A DNA stretch of 64,000 nt from an uncultured Arcanobacterium sp. (GTDB lineage Bacteria; Actinomycetota; Actinomycetes; Actinomycetales; Actinomycetaceae), in NCBI GenBank assembly GCA_958428545.1, contig CAUAGM010000001.1:62001-126000 (forward strand). Reading direction: 5' to 3'. Each line of letters opens with the position of its first letter. Position 1 is the stretch's first letter. Under the pieces are notes generated by a model. The model did no database searches. It was not told where the DNA came from and saw only the letters and a list, made by a program, of their open reading frames with translations. A program made the position numbers and the translations under genes. Of the stretch, positions 15,774 through 24,880 are shown piece after piece.

Positions 15774-18179
15774 TTATGAGCGAATATGTGCGCTGAGACG
15801 TTTGCCGATAACGTGCCATATCAGTTCAACAAGGCACGCACCGAGCATGCCGATGAACAGTGCCGTGAGCATCATTGCCTTATTTGAGGAATCGAGGATA
15901 AAAAAGTGTTGAGTGATTGGGAGTGTGAAAATTAGCCAGTAGCCGATAATAGGCGTGAGGAAGAGAGCTATTTTCCACGGGTTCCACGGGCGTGCTGCAC
16001 ATGCAAGCACCCAGACAGAAGGAATAATAAGGGCGAGAAGTGCTGCTGTTGATTCTTGGGTGTGTTCGTTTGGTACACGCCAATCGGAAACCATCATATA
16101 TGTGAGGAATGAACTAAGTGCAATAACCACCCCAGAGGGAAGAGCGAATCCCAAAACTCTTCGTGTAAAACCAGGCTTAGCTCGAGCATTATTTGGTGGA
16201 AGCGAGAGAATAAACGCTGGAAGACCGATAGTGAACCAACCTGTGATCGTCACGTGAATCGGCTGGAAAGGAAAGGGCACATTCGTTGCGATGACGAGTA
16301 TGGCACATAGCGCTGAGTAGGTTGTTTTCGTCAGAAAGAGGCTTGCAACTCGTTCGATATTGCCTATTACTCGCCTGCCTTCTGCTACAACGTGCGGCAA
16401 GGTGGCAAATCGATTATCGAGTAGTACGATTTTTGCTGCTGCGCGAGCAGCAGAGGAGCCTGATCCCATTGCGACTCCAATATCGGCTTTTTTCAAAGCC
16501 AGCACATCATTTACTCCATCGCCCGTCATGGCAACTGTATGCCCGAGTGATTGCAGTGCTGTGACCATCTGTTGTTTCTGCTCGGGATGCACTCGCCCGA
16601 AGACGCAGTGAGATTCGATTATCTCGCCAAATTCTGCACGTGTCGGGTCTGGTAGATTTCGTGCATCGACAGGTTCATCATCAGTGATACCGAGTTTTTC
16701 TGTGACGGCAGCAACTGAGGCTGGATTGTCGCCAGAGATAACTTTGAGTGATACGTCTTGGTTTGTGAAGTATTCGAGAGTTGCTTGTGCATCGTCACGA
16801 ATTTTTTGATCAATAAAAACCAAGGCACTTGGCTCTAGGAGTTTTGGCAGTTCATCAGGTGCGACGTTATCTGATAACGGGTGCGGCGCATGGGCAAGCA
16901 TAAGCACTCGCATACCGCGTGACGATAGTTTAGCGGCGAGCATTCCAGCAGGAGAATCTGCAGATGAGAGCACGTCTGGCGCGCCCATGATCCAAGTACC
17001 GTGATCGGCAAAAACTGTTGCCGCCCATTTCCTTGCAGAGCTGAAGGGGATTGAAGAAGATACTTCCCATAAGCTGCTTGGCTGCGGTAATGCTGATTTT
17101 ATTGCGGCTGCTGTGGCGTTGGGGTCGTCATCGCAGTGAACAATATGGGAGAGTATCAGTTCGCATTCGCTGTTTGAGATAGTACTTAGCGTTTCGATAC
17201 CGCTATAGTGCAAGGTCCCTTCTGTGAGCGTTCCTGTTTTATCTGCGCATACAACGTCTACTCGTGCGAGACCTTCGATTGCTGGAAGTTCTTGTACGAG
17301 GCATTTGCGCTTTCCGAGGCGAATCACGCCGAGAGCAAATGCTGTTGATGTAATGAGTACAAGCCCTTCAGGAATCATAGGGACGAGTGCGCCAGTAATT
17401 GCTAAAACTGTTTGATTATACGACGTCGATCCTGATGTTATTTGCGAGAAAATAGTTGCGCCAGCCACGGGTATAAGGATAAACGTGATGATTTGCAGGA
17501 TTTTATCGATACTTTTTTGCAAAGGAGATGCGGAAAATGTGTAAGTGCGAGCTTGGCTCGTGAGTTTAGCGGCATAAGAATCCGCCCCCACAGCCGTCAC
17601 GGTATAGTATCCCGATCCTGAGGAGACGAATGAGCCAGAGAGGAGACGTGATCCGATCTCTTTGGTGACGGGATCTGATTCTCCAGTGAGGAGTGATTCG
17701 TTGACGCTCAGTGAGTTCGAGATGCACACTTTCCCATCAAGGGCGATTTGCTGGCCGGATTTCACAGCGATAACGTCTCCCAAAACCAGCTCTTCTTGCG
17801 AAAGCTGGACTATCTGCCCATCGCGCAGCACGTTTGCCGGCTCAGCGCTCAAAACGGAAAGGGAATCTAGTGTGCGTTTAGCACGCAATTCTTGAATAAT
17901 TCCAATACTGGAATTGACGGCAATTAGCAGACCAAAGGCACAGTTGATCCAAGAGCCTGTGGTGAGTACCAAAATGAAAAGCACGCCGAGAAGTGCGTTG
18001 ATACGAGTGAAGATATTAGTGCGGAAAATATCGGCGACGGTTTTTCCTGTGTATTCAGGGGAAGTATTAACTTCGCCTCGTTTAATCCGCTCCTGCACGG
18101 CATGTGTACTGAGACCGGTGACGACAAGAGAAAGGCTCTCGCCATCACCGGTCTCAGCGTTGTGCATAATTAAAGCCAT
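15774..18179 (-). CDS. P-type cation-transporting ATPase (CtpE-like)
   Basis: An 801-residue P-type ATPase with TGES in the actuator domain (SLLTGESDPVTKE), phosphorylation motif DKTGTLTEG, hinge GDGVNDVLALK, and TM4 PEGLVLITSTA. Ten or so membrane segments and the N-terminal GLSTHAVQERIKRGEVN resemble the actinobacterial CtpE type, a calcium transporter in mycobacteria. There is no Cys-Pro-Cys, so it is not a heavy-metal exporter. It starts 21 bases after the stop of the helical protein gene and is probably co-transcribed with it. Ion specificity is inferred from similarity only. Confidence 0.85.
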   Translation of the reverse strand: MALIMHNAETGDGESLSLVVTGLSTHAVQERIKRGEVNTSPEYTGKTVADIFRTNIFTRINALLGVLFILVLTTGSWINCAFGLLIAVNSSIGIIQELRAKRTLDSLSVLSAEPANVLRDGQIVQLSQEELVLGDVIAVKSGQQIALDGKVCISNSLSVNESLLTGESDPVTKEIGSRLLSGSFVSSGSGYYTVTAVGADSYAAKLTSQARTYTFSASPLQKSIDKILQIITFILIPVAGATIFSQITSGSTSYNQTVLAITGALVPMIPEGLVLITSTAFALGVIRLGKRKCLVQELPAIEGLARVDVVCADKTGTLTEGTLHYSGIETLSTISNSECELILSHIVHCDDDPNATAAAIKSALPQPSSLWEVSSSIPFSSARKWAATVFADHGTWIMGAPDVLSSADSPAGMLAAKLSSRGMRVLMLAHAPHPLSDNVAPDELPKLLEPSALVFIDQKIRDDAQATLEYFTNQDVSLKVISGDNPASVAAVTEKLGITDDEPVDARNLPDPTRAEFGEIIESHCVFGRVHPEQKQQMVTALQSLGHTVAMTGDGVNDVLALKKADIGVAMGSGSSAARAAAKIVLLDNRFATLPHVVAEGRRVIGNIERVASLFLTKTTYSALCAILVIATNVPFPFQPIHVTITGWFTIGLPAFILSLPPNNARAKPGFTRRVLGFALPSGVVIALSSFLTYMMVSDWRVPNEHTQESTAALLALIIPSVWVLACAARPWNPWKIALFLTPIIGYWLIFTLPITQHFFILDSSNKAMMLTALFIGMLGACLVELIWHVIGKRLSAHIRS

Positions 18180-18200
18180 TAAGCTTCTAATCTCAGCCGT

Positions 18201-18956
18201 TTATTTTGGAGATTCTTCAGCAGTAGATGCTGCCTCGTCTGCAGATTCAGCACTTTGTGCTTCTTGGGCGCTTTCTTCGCCATTGGCCGAGGCAGAAATA
18301 TCCTCCCAGTATGCTTCAGCCCAAGGATCTTCCACTGGCTGTGAACGCTTCCATAGATAGTAACCAACTGCACTCACAGTGCCGAGCACTGCAACCGTGA
18401 CGAGCCCTTTCTTTGAAGTGCGCTGCTTTGGAGTTGCTTTAGCTAGTTCCTTTTTAGCTTTGGCTAGCTCTTTGTTTGCCAATTTTTCAATTTTAGCCGC
18501 ACGCTTAGCAGCTTTTTTCTGAGCTCTCTTCGATAGTTTCACAACTTCTGCCTTTGAATCTTGCGCAGCAGCACGAGCTTCTTCAGCCACAGCCAGTGCT
18601 TGTGCCCGCACGGTTTCCGTTTTATCTTTGACTTCTGCAAATGCTTCTTGAGCTGTTTCTTTAGCGCGAGGAATGTAATCTTCACGAACTTTTGCAGCAG
18701 CATCTTCTAAGACAGGACGCGCTTTATCAGCTGCTGTGTGAGCAGCTTCCGACACTCGATTTTTTGCATCCTGTGCAAGCGGAGCTATTTTTTCTGCCGC
18801 CTCCTCAAGCATAGGAGCCACCCAAGCGCGAGCGTCATGTGCAGTTTCGGATGCTTTCTGAGCAAGCGATGAGAATGCATCGTTGGCGGTGCCAAGTGCG
18901 TTGTCGATAGCATTAGCTGCTTGCTTCTTCAACTTTCGTTTCTTACAGAAAGCCAT
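18201..18956 (-). CDS. Ala/Lys-rich helical membrane-associated protein
   Basis: A 251-residue protein dominated by Ala, Lys and Glu in amphipathic 11-residue-like helical repeats (residues 10-165), then a membrane helix (about residues 179-196, VTVAVLGTVSAVGYYLW), then an acidic Ser/Ala/Glu tail after PWAEAYWED. This layout occurs in actinobacterial proteins of the DUF5324/YtxH kind, usually beside a cyclophilin gene, as here. Role unknown; perhaps envelope- or nucleoid-associated. Strong ribosome site GGAGGTG precedes the start. Confidence 0.65.
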   Translation of the reverse strand: MAFCKKRKLKKQAANAIDNALGTANDAFSSLAQKASETAHDARAWVAPMLEEAAEKIAPLAQDAKNRVSEAAHTAADKARPVLEDAAAKVREDYIPRAKETAQEAFAEVKDKTETVRAQALAVAEEARAAAQDSKAEVVKLSKRAQKKAAKRAAKIEKLANKELAKAKKELAKATPKQRTSKKGLVTVAVLGTVSAVGYYLWKRSQPVEDPWAEAYWEDISASANGEESAQEAQSAESADEAASTAEESPK

Positions 18957-19126
18957 AGTTCACCTCCATTTTGGACGATTGCCGCCAGTGATCCAGCGGA
19001 GCGCTGCGCACGTTGCGCCGCGTCGTCACTATCTGTCTTTCTATTTTCCCACGAGCTGAAGAATTTTTCACCTGTTATAGCCGTAAATTGTGCCAATAGC
19101 GTAGGTAATCCCATACAATAGCGATT

Positions 19127-19648
19127 ATGAAAGCTACATTACATACATCATTAGGCGATATCGCCGTCACTCTATATCCAGAATATGCTCCAGAAACAGT
19201 TGCAAACTTTACAGAGCTTGCAACTGGGAAGCGTGAATGGATCAACCCTTCCACTCGCGAAAAAACTACCGATCCGCTTTATAATGGCGTGATTTTCCAT
19301 CGTGTGATTAGCGGTTTTATGATTCAAGGCGGCGATCCTCTCGGCACTGGTACTGGAGGGCCTGGATATAATTTTGATGATGAGATTTCAGGTGACGTGA
19401 ATTTCAACGAACCTTATATGCTTGCGATGGCCAATGCGGGCACTCGTATGGGACGCGGCACGAACGGTTCACAGTTCTTTATTACTGTGGCTCCAACCAC
19501 GTGGCTGCAAGGCAAGCACACGATCTTCGGGCGAGTCATCGATCCGCAGTCACAAGCAGTTGTTGATGCTATTGCTGCTGTACCTACAGGATTCCAGGAT
19601 CGCCCAAAGGAAGATATCGTTATTCACTCAATTAGCGTTGAAGAGTGA
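19127..19648 (+). CDS. ppiA: Peptidyl-prolyl cis-trans isomerase, cyclophilin type
   Basis: A 173-residue single-domain cyclophilin that catalyses proline isomerisation during folding. Family motifs are complete: FHRVISGFMIQGGDP with the catalytic Arg, GTNGSQFFITV, and WLQGKHTIFGRV. No signal peptide, so cytosolic. Divergent from the helical protein gene and followed 6 bases later by the rhomboid gene, an arrangement common in actinobacteria. Confidence 0.95.
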   Translation: MKATLHTSLGDIAVTLYPEYAPETVANFTELATGKREWINPSTREKTTDPLYNGVIFHRVISGFMIQGGDPLGTGTGGPGYNFDDEISGDVNFNEPYMLAMANAGTRMGRGTNGSQFFITVAPTTWLQGKHTIFGRVIDPQSQAVVDAIAAVPTGFQDRPKEDIVIHSISVEE

Positions 19649-19654
19649 GAGCGC

Positions 19655-20251
19655 ATGCGCCGTTCATCTCGACTTTTTGAGAATGCCAAAAACTCGGGGA
19701 TTACTGATTCCATCATTTTCATCTGTGTGGTGATGCTGATTGTTGGAACAGTGGTCCCCGCTGTTCAAAATGCTTTGCTTTTCTATCCGCCCTTGGCGCT
19801 GATCGAGCCGTGGCGGTTTATCACCTCTGCATTTTTACACGCAGGATTTTGGCATTTCGCGTTTAATATGATCAATCTCTACGTGCTTGGGATTGAGCTG
19901 GAACGTTATATAGGGAAATGGCGTTTTACTCTGCTCTATTTTTTCAGTGCTTTTATGGGAAATCTTGGTGTGTATGGCTGGGCGATGCTCACAAGCACAT
20001 GGCATGTGGGAGTTTTAGGAGCATCGGGTGCTGTCTTCGGTCTTCTAGGGGCATGGCTTGCTTTCAGCGGTATCGGCACGGATAACTTCAAGAGTATTCT
20101 TGTTTTAGCTGGAATCAACCTAGTATACAGCCTTATAAACTCAGGTATTTCTTGGCAGTCCCACGTAGCTGGATTCATCGGAGGCTACGCTCTCGCTTGG
20201 ATATGGAAACAGCTATGGAAAAGAAAAACTCGCCGTCACTCCTACAACTAA
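19655..20251 (+). CDS. Rhomboid family intramembrane serine protease
   Basis: A 198-residue membrane protein with about six helices. The catalytic Ser is in GASGAVFGLLG, the His in SWQSHVAGFIGG, and the HAGFWHFAFNMINLYVLG motif provides the His/Asn of the oxyanion region. It cleaves single-pass membrane proteins within the bilayer; substrates unknown. It begins six bases after ppiA and likely shares its transcript. Confidence 0.9.
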   Translation: MRRSSRLFENAKNSGITDSIIFICVVMLIVGTVVPAVQNALLFYPPLALIEPWRFITSAFLHAGFWHFAFNMINLYVLGIELERYIGKWRFTLLYFFSAFMGNLGVYGWAMLTSTWHVGVLGASGAVFGLLGAWLAFSGIGTDNFKSILVLAGINLVYSLINSGISWQSHVAGFIGGYALAWIWKQLWKRKTRRHSYN

Positions 20252-20285
20252 GCTACGAGCTGAACTGCTCTAGCTAGTAGCTTAG
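20248..20285. terminator. Bidirectional terminator-like hairpin
   Basis: CTAAGCTAC at 20248-20256 pairs perfectly with GTAGCTTAG at 20277-20285. It lies between the convergent rhomboid and crgA genes and overlaps the rhomboid stop codon. No strong T-run, so efficiency is uncertain. Confidence 0.45.
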
Positions 20286-20315
20286 AGTGAGCAGAGAAGT
20301 AAGCGCTGCTGTGCG

Positions 20316-20597
20316 CTACTTCCAGCCCATCGTCATTAAAAACCCTGTGATCATTAGCGCCATGCCAACAAGCAGATTCCAGTTTCCCGCTCCTGGAATA
20401 GGTAGCTGAAAACCACTTTGAGCTGTCACATAAGCAATAACGATGACGACAAGCCCAAGAAGCATTAAGGTAACCATCAGTGGTGCCCACCATTTTGGAG
20501 AGCGTAAATTCTCAGGTTTCACTGTTCGTTTAGCGGTTGTTTGAGCTTGAGCACGCTCACGTTCAATAACCTTCTTGCGCTTCTTTGATTCTGGCAT
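20316..20597 (-). CDS. crgA: Cell division protein CrgA
   Basis: A 93-residue actinobacterial division protein with a basic cytoplasmic N-terminus and two membrane helices (about residues 37-58 and 73-90), including the typical NLRSPKWWAPLMVTLMLLGL and WNLLVGMALMITGFLMT segments. CrgA links FtsZ, FtsI and other divisome proteins at the septum. It is divergent from the class E sortase gene, the usual arrangement in the phylum. Confidence 0.95.
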   Translation of the reverse strand: MPESKKRKKVIERERAQAQTTAKRTVKPENLRSPKWWAPLMVTLMLLGLVVIVIAYVTAQSGFQLPIPGAGNWNLLVGMALMITGFLMTMGWK

Positions 20598-20742
20598 TGT
20601 GAATCCTTCAAAATTCTTTAGAGTGTCTCGTATATCTGGCTATATGTAAGAGTATCTGGAAGACTAGGTAAAGAAAAATCGAAGCTACCAAAAGTGCAGT
20701 GTAAGATATTGTAAATATTAAGTACGTCAGCCGGAGGTCTAT

Positions 20743-21672
20743 ATGAGTGAGCACGCAAACGAGTTTGAAAATTTCTTTACAGCTCCCCAATATGGCATCT
20801 CCGACGAATATGATGCCCCATCAGAGCCGGTGAAGCGTAAGCCAGCGAGCTTGTGGTTGCGAATTATTGGCGTGATCGGTGAACTTATGATTTGCGCTGG
20901 GTCTGTGCTCGGGCTTTTTGTGCTCTGGCAGGTATGGTGGACCAATGCGCAGATGTCGGGGGAGCAGGATCGTCTTGTGGCCGCTACGCAGAAAGAGTTT
21001 GGAGAAGTCAGCGCAGACGTCATCGGAGAGCCAGCTGAGGGAGATCCTCCGAAAGTAAGTGCGGATCTTGATCAGGGAGGTCTGATTGGGCTTATGCACA
21101 TTCCTGCATTAGGTGGGCAGGCCGCAACGCAGCTTCGCGAAGGAGAATCGTTGAGTGTGCTTAATCAAGGCGGCTATGGGCATTACACGGATACGGCAAT
21201 GCCAGGCGAGATGGGAAACTTTTCAACTGCGATCCATCGAGATTCCTATGGTTCTCGTATTTTGCATATCGATACGTTACGTGTTGGCGATGCGATTATC
21301 GTTGAGACTAAAGATGCGTGGTACGTGTATCGATTTACGGATTCTGAAATTGTTTCTCCAACTGACGTTTACGTTGTGAGCGCAGATCCTTATGCAGCAA
21401 AAGCTTCTCCGAATCCAAATACTGCTCAGGTATCTCCTTCTGGAAGATATTTAACGATTACTACGTGCCATCCACCTCTGGTGAGCAATACGAGATGGAT
21501 TGTGCACGCAACTTTTGATTACTGGATGCCGAGAACTTCGGGAACTCCACGAGAATTGGTCGATACGGAATCTCCAAATCTCGAAATAGAATCAACTGGC
21601 ACAACAATTCGAGATTCAATCAGTGATGCAGTTAATGAGATGAAGAAATCTCGTAAGACGGAGGAGAAATAA
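20743..21672 (+). CDS. Class E sortase
   Basis: A 309-residue sortase with an N-terminal membrane helix (about residues 43-64) and a C-terminal transpeptidase domain. The catalytic His is in STAIHRDSYG, the Cys in LTITTCHPP and the Arg in NTRWIV. Sortases cleave a C-terminal sorting signal and attach proteins to peptidoglycan; class E enzymes typically use LAxTG signals. The MPNTG adhesin in this window may therefore need another sortase. Good GGAGG ribosome site; the stop overlaps the next small gene by one base. Confidence 0.92.
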   Translation: MSEHANEFENFFTAPQYGISDEYDAPSEPVKRKPASLWLRIIGVIGELMICAGSVLGLFVLWQVWWTNAQMSGEQDRLVAATQKEFGEVSADVIGEPAEGDPPKVSADLDQGGLIGLMHIPALGGQAATQLREGESLSVLNQGGYGHYTDTAMPGEMGNFSTAIHRDSYGSRILHIDTLRVGDAIIVETKDAWYVYRFTDSEIVSPTDVYVVSADPYAAKASPNPNTAQVSPSGRYLTITTCHPPLVSNTRWIVHATFDYWMPRTSGTPRELVDTESPNLEIESTGTTIRDSISDAVNEMKKSRKTEEK

Positions 21673-21830
21673 TGTTTGAAGCAATTTGGCGGCATTTGCC
21701 AGGGCCAGCATGGCTGCGGTTTATAGAAGTTCTTATTATCCTTTTTATTATTGTGGCTGTTCTTTTTGAAGTCGTTTTCCCGTGGGTTGCTGAAAATACT
21801 CGGCTTGTAGATAACGTTGTGTCTCACTGA
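21672..21830 (+). CDS. Conserved small membrane protein downstream of sortase
   Basis: A 52-residue protein (start MFEAIWRHLPGPAWLR) with one hydrophobic helix (IEVLIILFIIVAVLFEVVF). Its ATG overlaps the sortase stop by one base (TAATG), so translation is coupled. A similar one-helix protein follows class E sortase genes in many actinobacteria. Function unknown; it could assist the sortase or the divisome. GACGGAGGAG lies upstream as ribosome site. Confidence 0.75.
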   Translation: MFEAIWRHLPGPAWLRFIEVLIILFIIVAVLFEVVFPWVAENTRLVDNVVSH

Positions 21831-21845
21831 TATTAGGTAGATCTT

Positions 21846-22739
21846 ATGACCATTTTCCCCCATGCAGAGCCCTCCAGCGAGTCTGGCGGTGATACGTGCA
21901 GCGAGATGCACGAAGCTACGCCTTCATGCGTGCACGCCGAACCAATCGAGGTATCTGTTTGTATTATCAGCGCAATGCCTGAAGAGATGGCTCCTATGAT
22001 GAGCCTTCTTGAGGGAACTGGCTCATATATTTTGCATACGATTTCAAGCCCTATCGGCACGATCACGGAAGTTTATCCGACAGAATCTGCAGACGTTTCT
22101 TCTAATTCTTCAGCGCCTATTTTTATACTCGCCGTCACGGGTATTGGTTTTACGGCAACAGCCAGCTGCCTCGGCTGGCTGCTCGCACAGTATGAACCGA
22201 ACGCACTTTTTTCTATTGGATCAGCAGGTGGATTAAGCTTTGACGCACGAGTGAAAGAAGTAGTGCTTGGAGTTCGTTATCGTGACGGCGGTGCAGACGG
22301 AACGGCATTTGGTTATGTGCGTGGGCAGGTGCCCGGGCAGCCTGAGTACTTTACGGCGTCAGAAGCATTGCTTGCTGCGGGAGCGGTAGCTGCACTGGAA
22401 TTAGATACGATTGATATGATTGCGCCAAGCTTCCCTTCGCTTGGCAGTATTGATATTCGCACGGGGGAAATGCTTTCATCGGATACATTCGTCACTGATG
22501 CCAACGTGGGCGATATGCGCGAAGCGTTTCCTTTGGCCGTCAGCGCAGATATGGAATCTTATGCAGCTGCTCACGTGGCTCACCAGTGGGGTATTCCGTT
22601 TCTCTCTGTGCGCGGAATTTCAGATTTGTGCTCGCGTGCCGAAGATCAATCCGTGGCATTCCATGCCGAGCTGGCTGACGTTGCGGCTCGTTCAGCTCGC
22701 ACGGCTCTAGCTATTATCAGAACTGCTCAACTGATCTAA
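21846..22739 (+). CDS. Nucleosidase of the phosphorylase superfamily (MTA/SAH nucleosidase-like)
   Basis: A 297-residue protein of the PNP/UDP phosphorylase fold. CIISAMPEEMAPM, then FSIGSAGGLS, then SADMESYAAAHVAHQWGIPF and VRGISDLCS match 5'-methylthioadenosine/S-adenosylhomocysteine nucleosidases, which release adenine in methionine salvage and SAH detoxification. The DMES-xA motif carries the ribose-binding Glu. About 35 extra residues precede the fold and look unstructured, so the true start could be later. The 3' end overlaps the opposite-strand lipoprotein gene by 33 bases. Confidence 0.75.
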   Translation: MTIFPHAEPSSESGGDTCSEMHEATPSCVHAEPIEVSVCIISAMPEEMAPMMSLLEGTGSYILHTISSPIGTITEVYPTESADVSSNSSAPIFILAVTGIGFTATASCLGWLLAQYEPNALFSIGSAGGLSFDARVKEVVLGVRYRDGGADGTAFGYVRGQVPGQPEYFTASEALLAAGAVAALELDTIDMIAPSFPSLGSIDIRTGEMLSSDTFVTDANVGDMREAFPLAVSADMESYAAAHVAHQWGIPFLSVRGISDLCSRAEDQSVAFHAELADVAARSARTALAIIRTAQLI

Positions 22740-23060
22740 TCCGCAGCGTGCGGCAGCGTTACTTAAGGTAGAGTATTCGTCTTCGGAAAGTTCCGAATTA
22801 AACTGACCATCAGCGATACGCTTGAGCGAATCGTCAGAAAATTTTTCGTATATCTCGTCTGCTGTGCATTGTGCTGCTTTTTTCAGCTTTGCGTCAGAAA
22901 TACCAAGGGAATTCATATCTGCGAAATCGGCTGAGCGGATAAAGGCTTGAGCAATATCGTTTTTTGTGGGTTTGCTGGTACTCTCGCACGCGCTCATGCT
23001 GGCTGCAAGGGCAAGCCCTATAAAGATTCCTGCCGCGGCGCGTATTTTCTTATGAAACAT
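22707..23060 (-). CDS. Small putative lipoprotein
   Basis: A 117-residue protein beginning MFHKKIRAAAGIFIGLALAA with a lipobox at SMSAC, so the mature protein would be lipid-anchored at its Cys. The mature part of about 90 residues has helical, charged sequence with two further cysteines. No family recognised. The ATG at 23060 with AGAAAGAAG upstream is chosen over the longer frame starting at 23177, since only it puts the signal peptide at the N-terminus. It overlaps the nucleosidase gene tail-to-tail. Confidence 0.65.
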   Translation of the reverse strand: MFHKKIRAAAGIFIGLALAASMSACESTSKPTKNDIAQAFIRSADFADMNSLGISDAKLKKAAQCTADEIYEKFSDDSLKRIADGQFNSELSEDEYSTLSNAAARCGLDQLSSSDNS

Positions 23061-23257
23061 ACTTCTTTCTTTCTCTGTCGGTCTATCGGCTGCTTGCCTA
23101 TATCGTTTCTGAAATAACTCAGATTCACACCTATGCGTTTTCCTGTCTGCTTCTTGCTTATTTTTCAATTGATTCATTGCTTCTTACTTATGTACAGCTT
23201 ACTTTCCGTTATATATTGAAAGTATGTTCCTGCAATTGTGTAAAATGCAGGAAACGT

Positions 23258-23785
23258 TTACTTCCTGCTGTATATATGGGATTGCTGCACAGCTAAACGA
23301 TCCACAAATTCGTTGGCGGCATCGCCAGCATGCCCTTTTACCCATTCGATCTCAGTGTGTCCAGTTCGCGCTTCGTAGAGATTAAGCAGCGTTTCGATTA
23401 GTTCTTTATTAAGCACGGGCTTTCCATCTGCTTTGCGCCAGCCTCGTGCTCGCCAGCCTTTAGCCCATTTTGTGAGTGAATTGATGACGTATGAGGAATC
23501 GGCACGGATAAGTAAATCGGCTTGCGTGGGCACGTATTCAAGAGCGCGTACAAGTGCAATTAACTCCATGCGGTTATTTGTAGTGGCAGCTTCGCCGCCA
23601 GCCTGGTATGCGCCGCTTATCTGCTCAACCCATGCCCAGCCGCCAGGACCAGGGTTTCCTGAGCATGCGCCGTCAGTAGCTATCACATATTCGTATCCAG
23701 CGGCTGGTTTGCCGATCGGGGCTGACGTTGCTGCTATGTGTCCATTGAGTTCGTTGAGTCCGTCCGTGCTTTTCGTCATGTTCAT
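23258..23785 (-). CDS. rnhA: Ribonuclease HI
   Basis: A 175-residue RNase HI that removes RNA from RNA-DNA hybrids. The DEDD active site is complete: Asp in ATDGACSGNPGPGGWAWV, Glu in NRMELIALVRALE, Asp in RADSSYVINS, and the last Asp in GHAGDAANEFVDRLA. The first 25 residues are a nonconserved extension, so the exact start is uncertain. Stands alone. Confidence 0.93.
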   Translation of the reverse strand: MNMTKSTDGLNELNGHIAATSAPIGKPAAGYEYVIATDGACSGNPGPGGWAWVEQISGAYQAGGEAATTNNRMELIALVRALEYVPTQADLLIRADSSYVINSLTKWAKGWRARGWRKADGKPVLNKELIETLLNLYEARTGHTEIEWVKGHAGDAANEFVDRLAVQQSHIYSRK

Positions 23786-24494
23786 ACATTAGCGCATTGC
23801 GCATTGCTGGCGCGTCTTGCCAGATATGCGGCATATTATCGTGAGGTATTTCAGGGTGCTTTAGATTATCGGTCTGAGTATTTACTTAGCTTCTCTTTTG
23901 TTTAAGTGTTTACTTAAAAGAAAAAGGTGTAAAACATTTCGCTCATTGGTATTGTTCTCAGAGATTAAACGACACGCCGAAAGTAAACACGCCGAAAAAT
24001 GTGCGCAATTTTGAGTAATTTTTTCGGCATTACCGCAGTTCAATCCACATATGTGGATATCTTTGAGAGAAACTGTGGAAAAGTGAAAGGTTGTTCTTCC
24101 ACGTATTGTGGATAAGTGGATAAACTACTAAGAATTTTTCTGAGAATTTACCTAAGGGCTGTTTCACTATGTAAATAGCGCAGCGTGCTGAGTTCTCATA
24201 GAAGGGGTGAAAGCTTCGCGCGGTGGAAAAGATGTGGGTTGTGAAAGTTCTCCTACGATTGTTGTTTGGTATCTATCCACCGAAGAAAAGTATCCTTCCA
24301 CAGGAGGAACGTGATTATGTGATACAGCACGCTGCGCCACACCATCTTGTGGTGGTATAGATAAACGGGCACTAGGTGTAGTGTTTATTCCTGTACCGTC
24401 TAAATGGCAATTGAATAGATTCTTCGGTAAATTACTTTGATGTAATTCGCTGAAGAAGTTGTGACTGGATTATATATAGAAAGAGGGGATCACG
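23786..24494 (+). promoter_or_regulatory. Long nrd leader with a second DnaA-box cluster
   Basis: A 709-base gap before nrdH. TTTAAGT-GTTT-ACTTAAA (23901-23918) is a perfect inverted repeat. At 24040-24125 lie ATCCACATATGTGGAT (a palindrome), TGTGGAAA, TTCCACG, a perfect minus-strand DnaA box TGTGGATAA (24107-24115) and, overlapping it by one base, AGTGGATAA (24115-24123). Further GTGGA/TCCAC cores occur at about 24221, 24275 and 24296. In E. coli DnaA controls nrdAB; the same may apply to this class Ib operon. No NrdR-box pair or cobalamin riboswitch was recognised. Confidence 0.65.
24297..24331 (+). promoter_or_regulatory. Shared leader element with start-stop ATG-TGA (nrd copy)
   Basis: The second copy of the element found at 11803-11832: CCACAGGAGG, then ATTATGTGA, then ACAG-ACG. 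AGGAGG (24302-24307) precedes GTG ATT ATG TGA (24311-24322), that is, a start codon followed at once or after one codon by a stop. It lies about 165 bases before nrdH and directly follows the DnaA-box cluster. Function unknown. Confidence 0.5.
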
Positions 24495-24749
24495 ATGAGC
24501 ATTACGGTCTACACGAAGCCGCAGTGCGTGCAGTGCCGTGCAACCAAACGTGCGCTTGCGAAGCAGGGGTTGGAGTATGCCGAAATTGATCTCACGTTGG
24601 ATGAGGACGCTCTCAATACAGTGAAGGCTCTGGGCTATCAGCAAGCGCCAGTAGTATTTGCAGACGGCGATCACTGGAGTGGTTTTCGACCAGATAAAAT
24701 TAAAGCTTTAGCAGTTGCTTCTGCTCAGCAGAGTGTGAGCGTTGCCTAA
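24495..24749 (+). CDS. nrdH: NrdH glutaredoxin-like redoxin
   Basis: An 84-residue thioredoxin-fold redoxin with the CVQC active site (KPQCVQCRATKRAL) and WSGFRPDKI near the C-terminus, which is diagnostic for NrdH. It is the electron donor for class Ib ribonucleotide reductase NrdEF, reduced by thioredoxin reductase. AGAGGGGATC precedes the ATG. First gene of nrdH-nrdI-nrdE. Confidence 0.96.
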   Translation: MSITVYTKPQCVQCRATKRALAKQGLEYAEIDLTLDEDALNTVKALGYQQAPVVFADGDHWSGFRPDKIKALAVASAQQSVSVA

Positions 24750-24798
24750 GAGGCAATATTTACTTATATGGCGTGGAAAGCTTAGTGCGGGTGAGCTT

Positions 24799-24813
24799 CC
24801 TCTGAGGCAGAGG
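24799..24813 (+). other. Hairpin in the nrdH-nrdI gap
   Basis: CCTCTG-AGG-CAGAGG forms a perfect 6-base stem with a 3-base loop in the 131-base gap between nrdH and nrdI. With no T-run it is more likely an mRNA processing or stability element than a terminator. Confidence 0.4.
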
Positions 24814-24880
24814 TGAATACGTACTTATTTCACACGTATATGCTGAATACCGAATACGTACGCACAAGAAGGATTCTATA

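Noticed and set aside
24400..24494. NrdR box or cobalamin riboswitch before nrdH
   Set aside because: No pair of NrdR-like palindromes at the expected spacing and no B12-box core could be found by eye.
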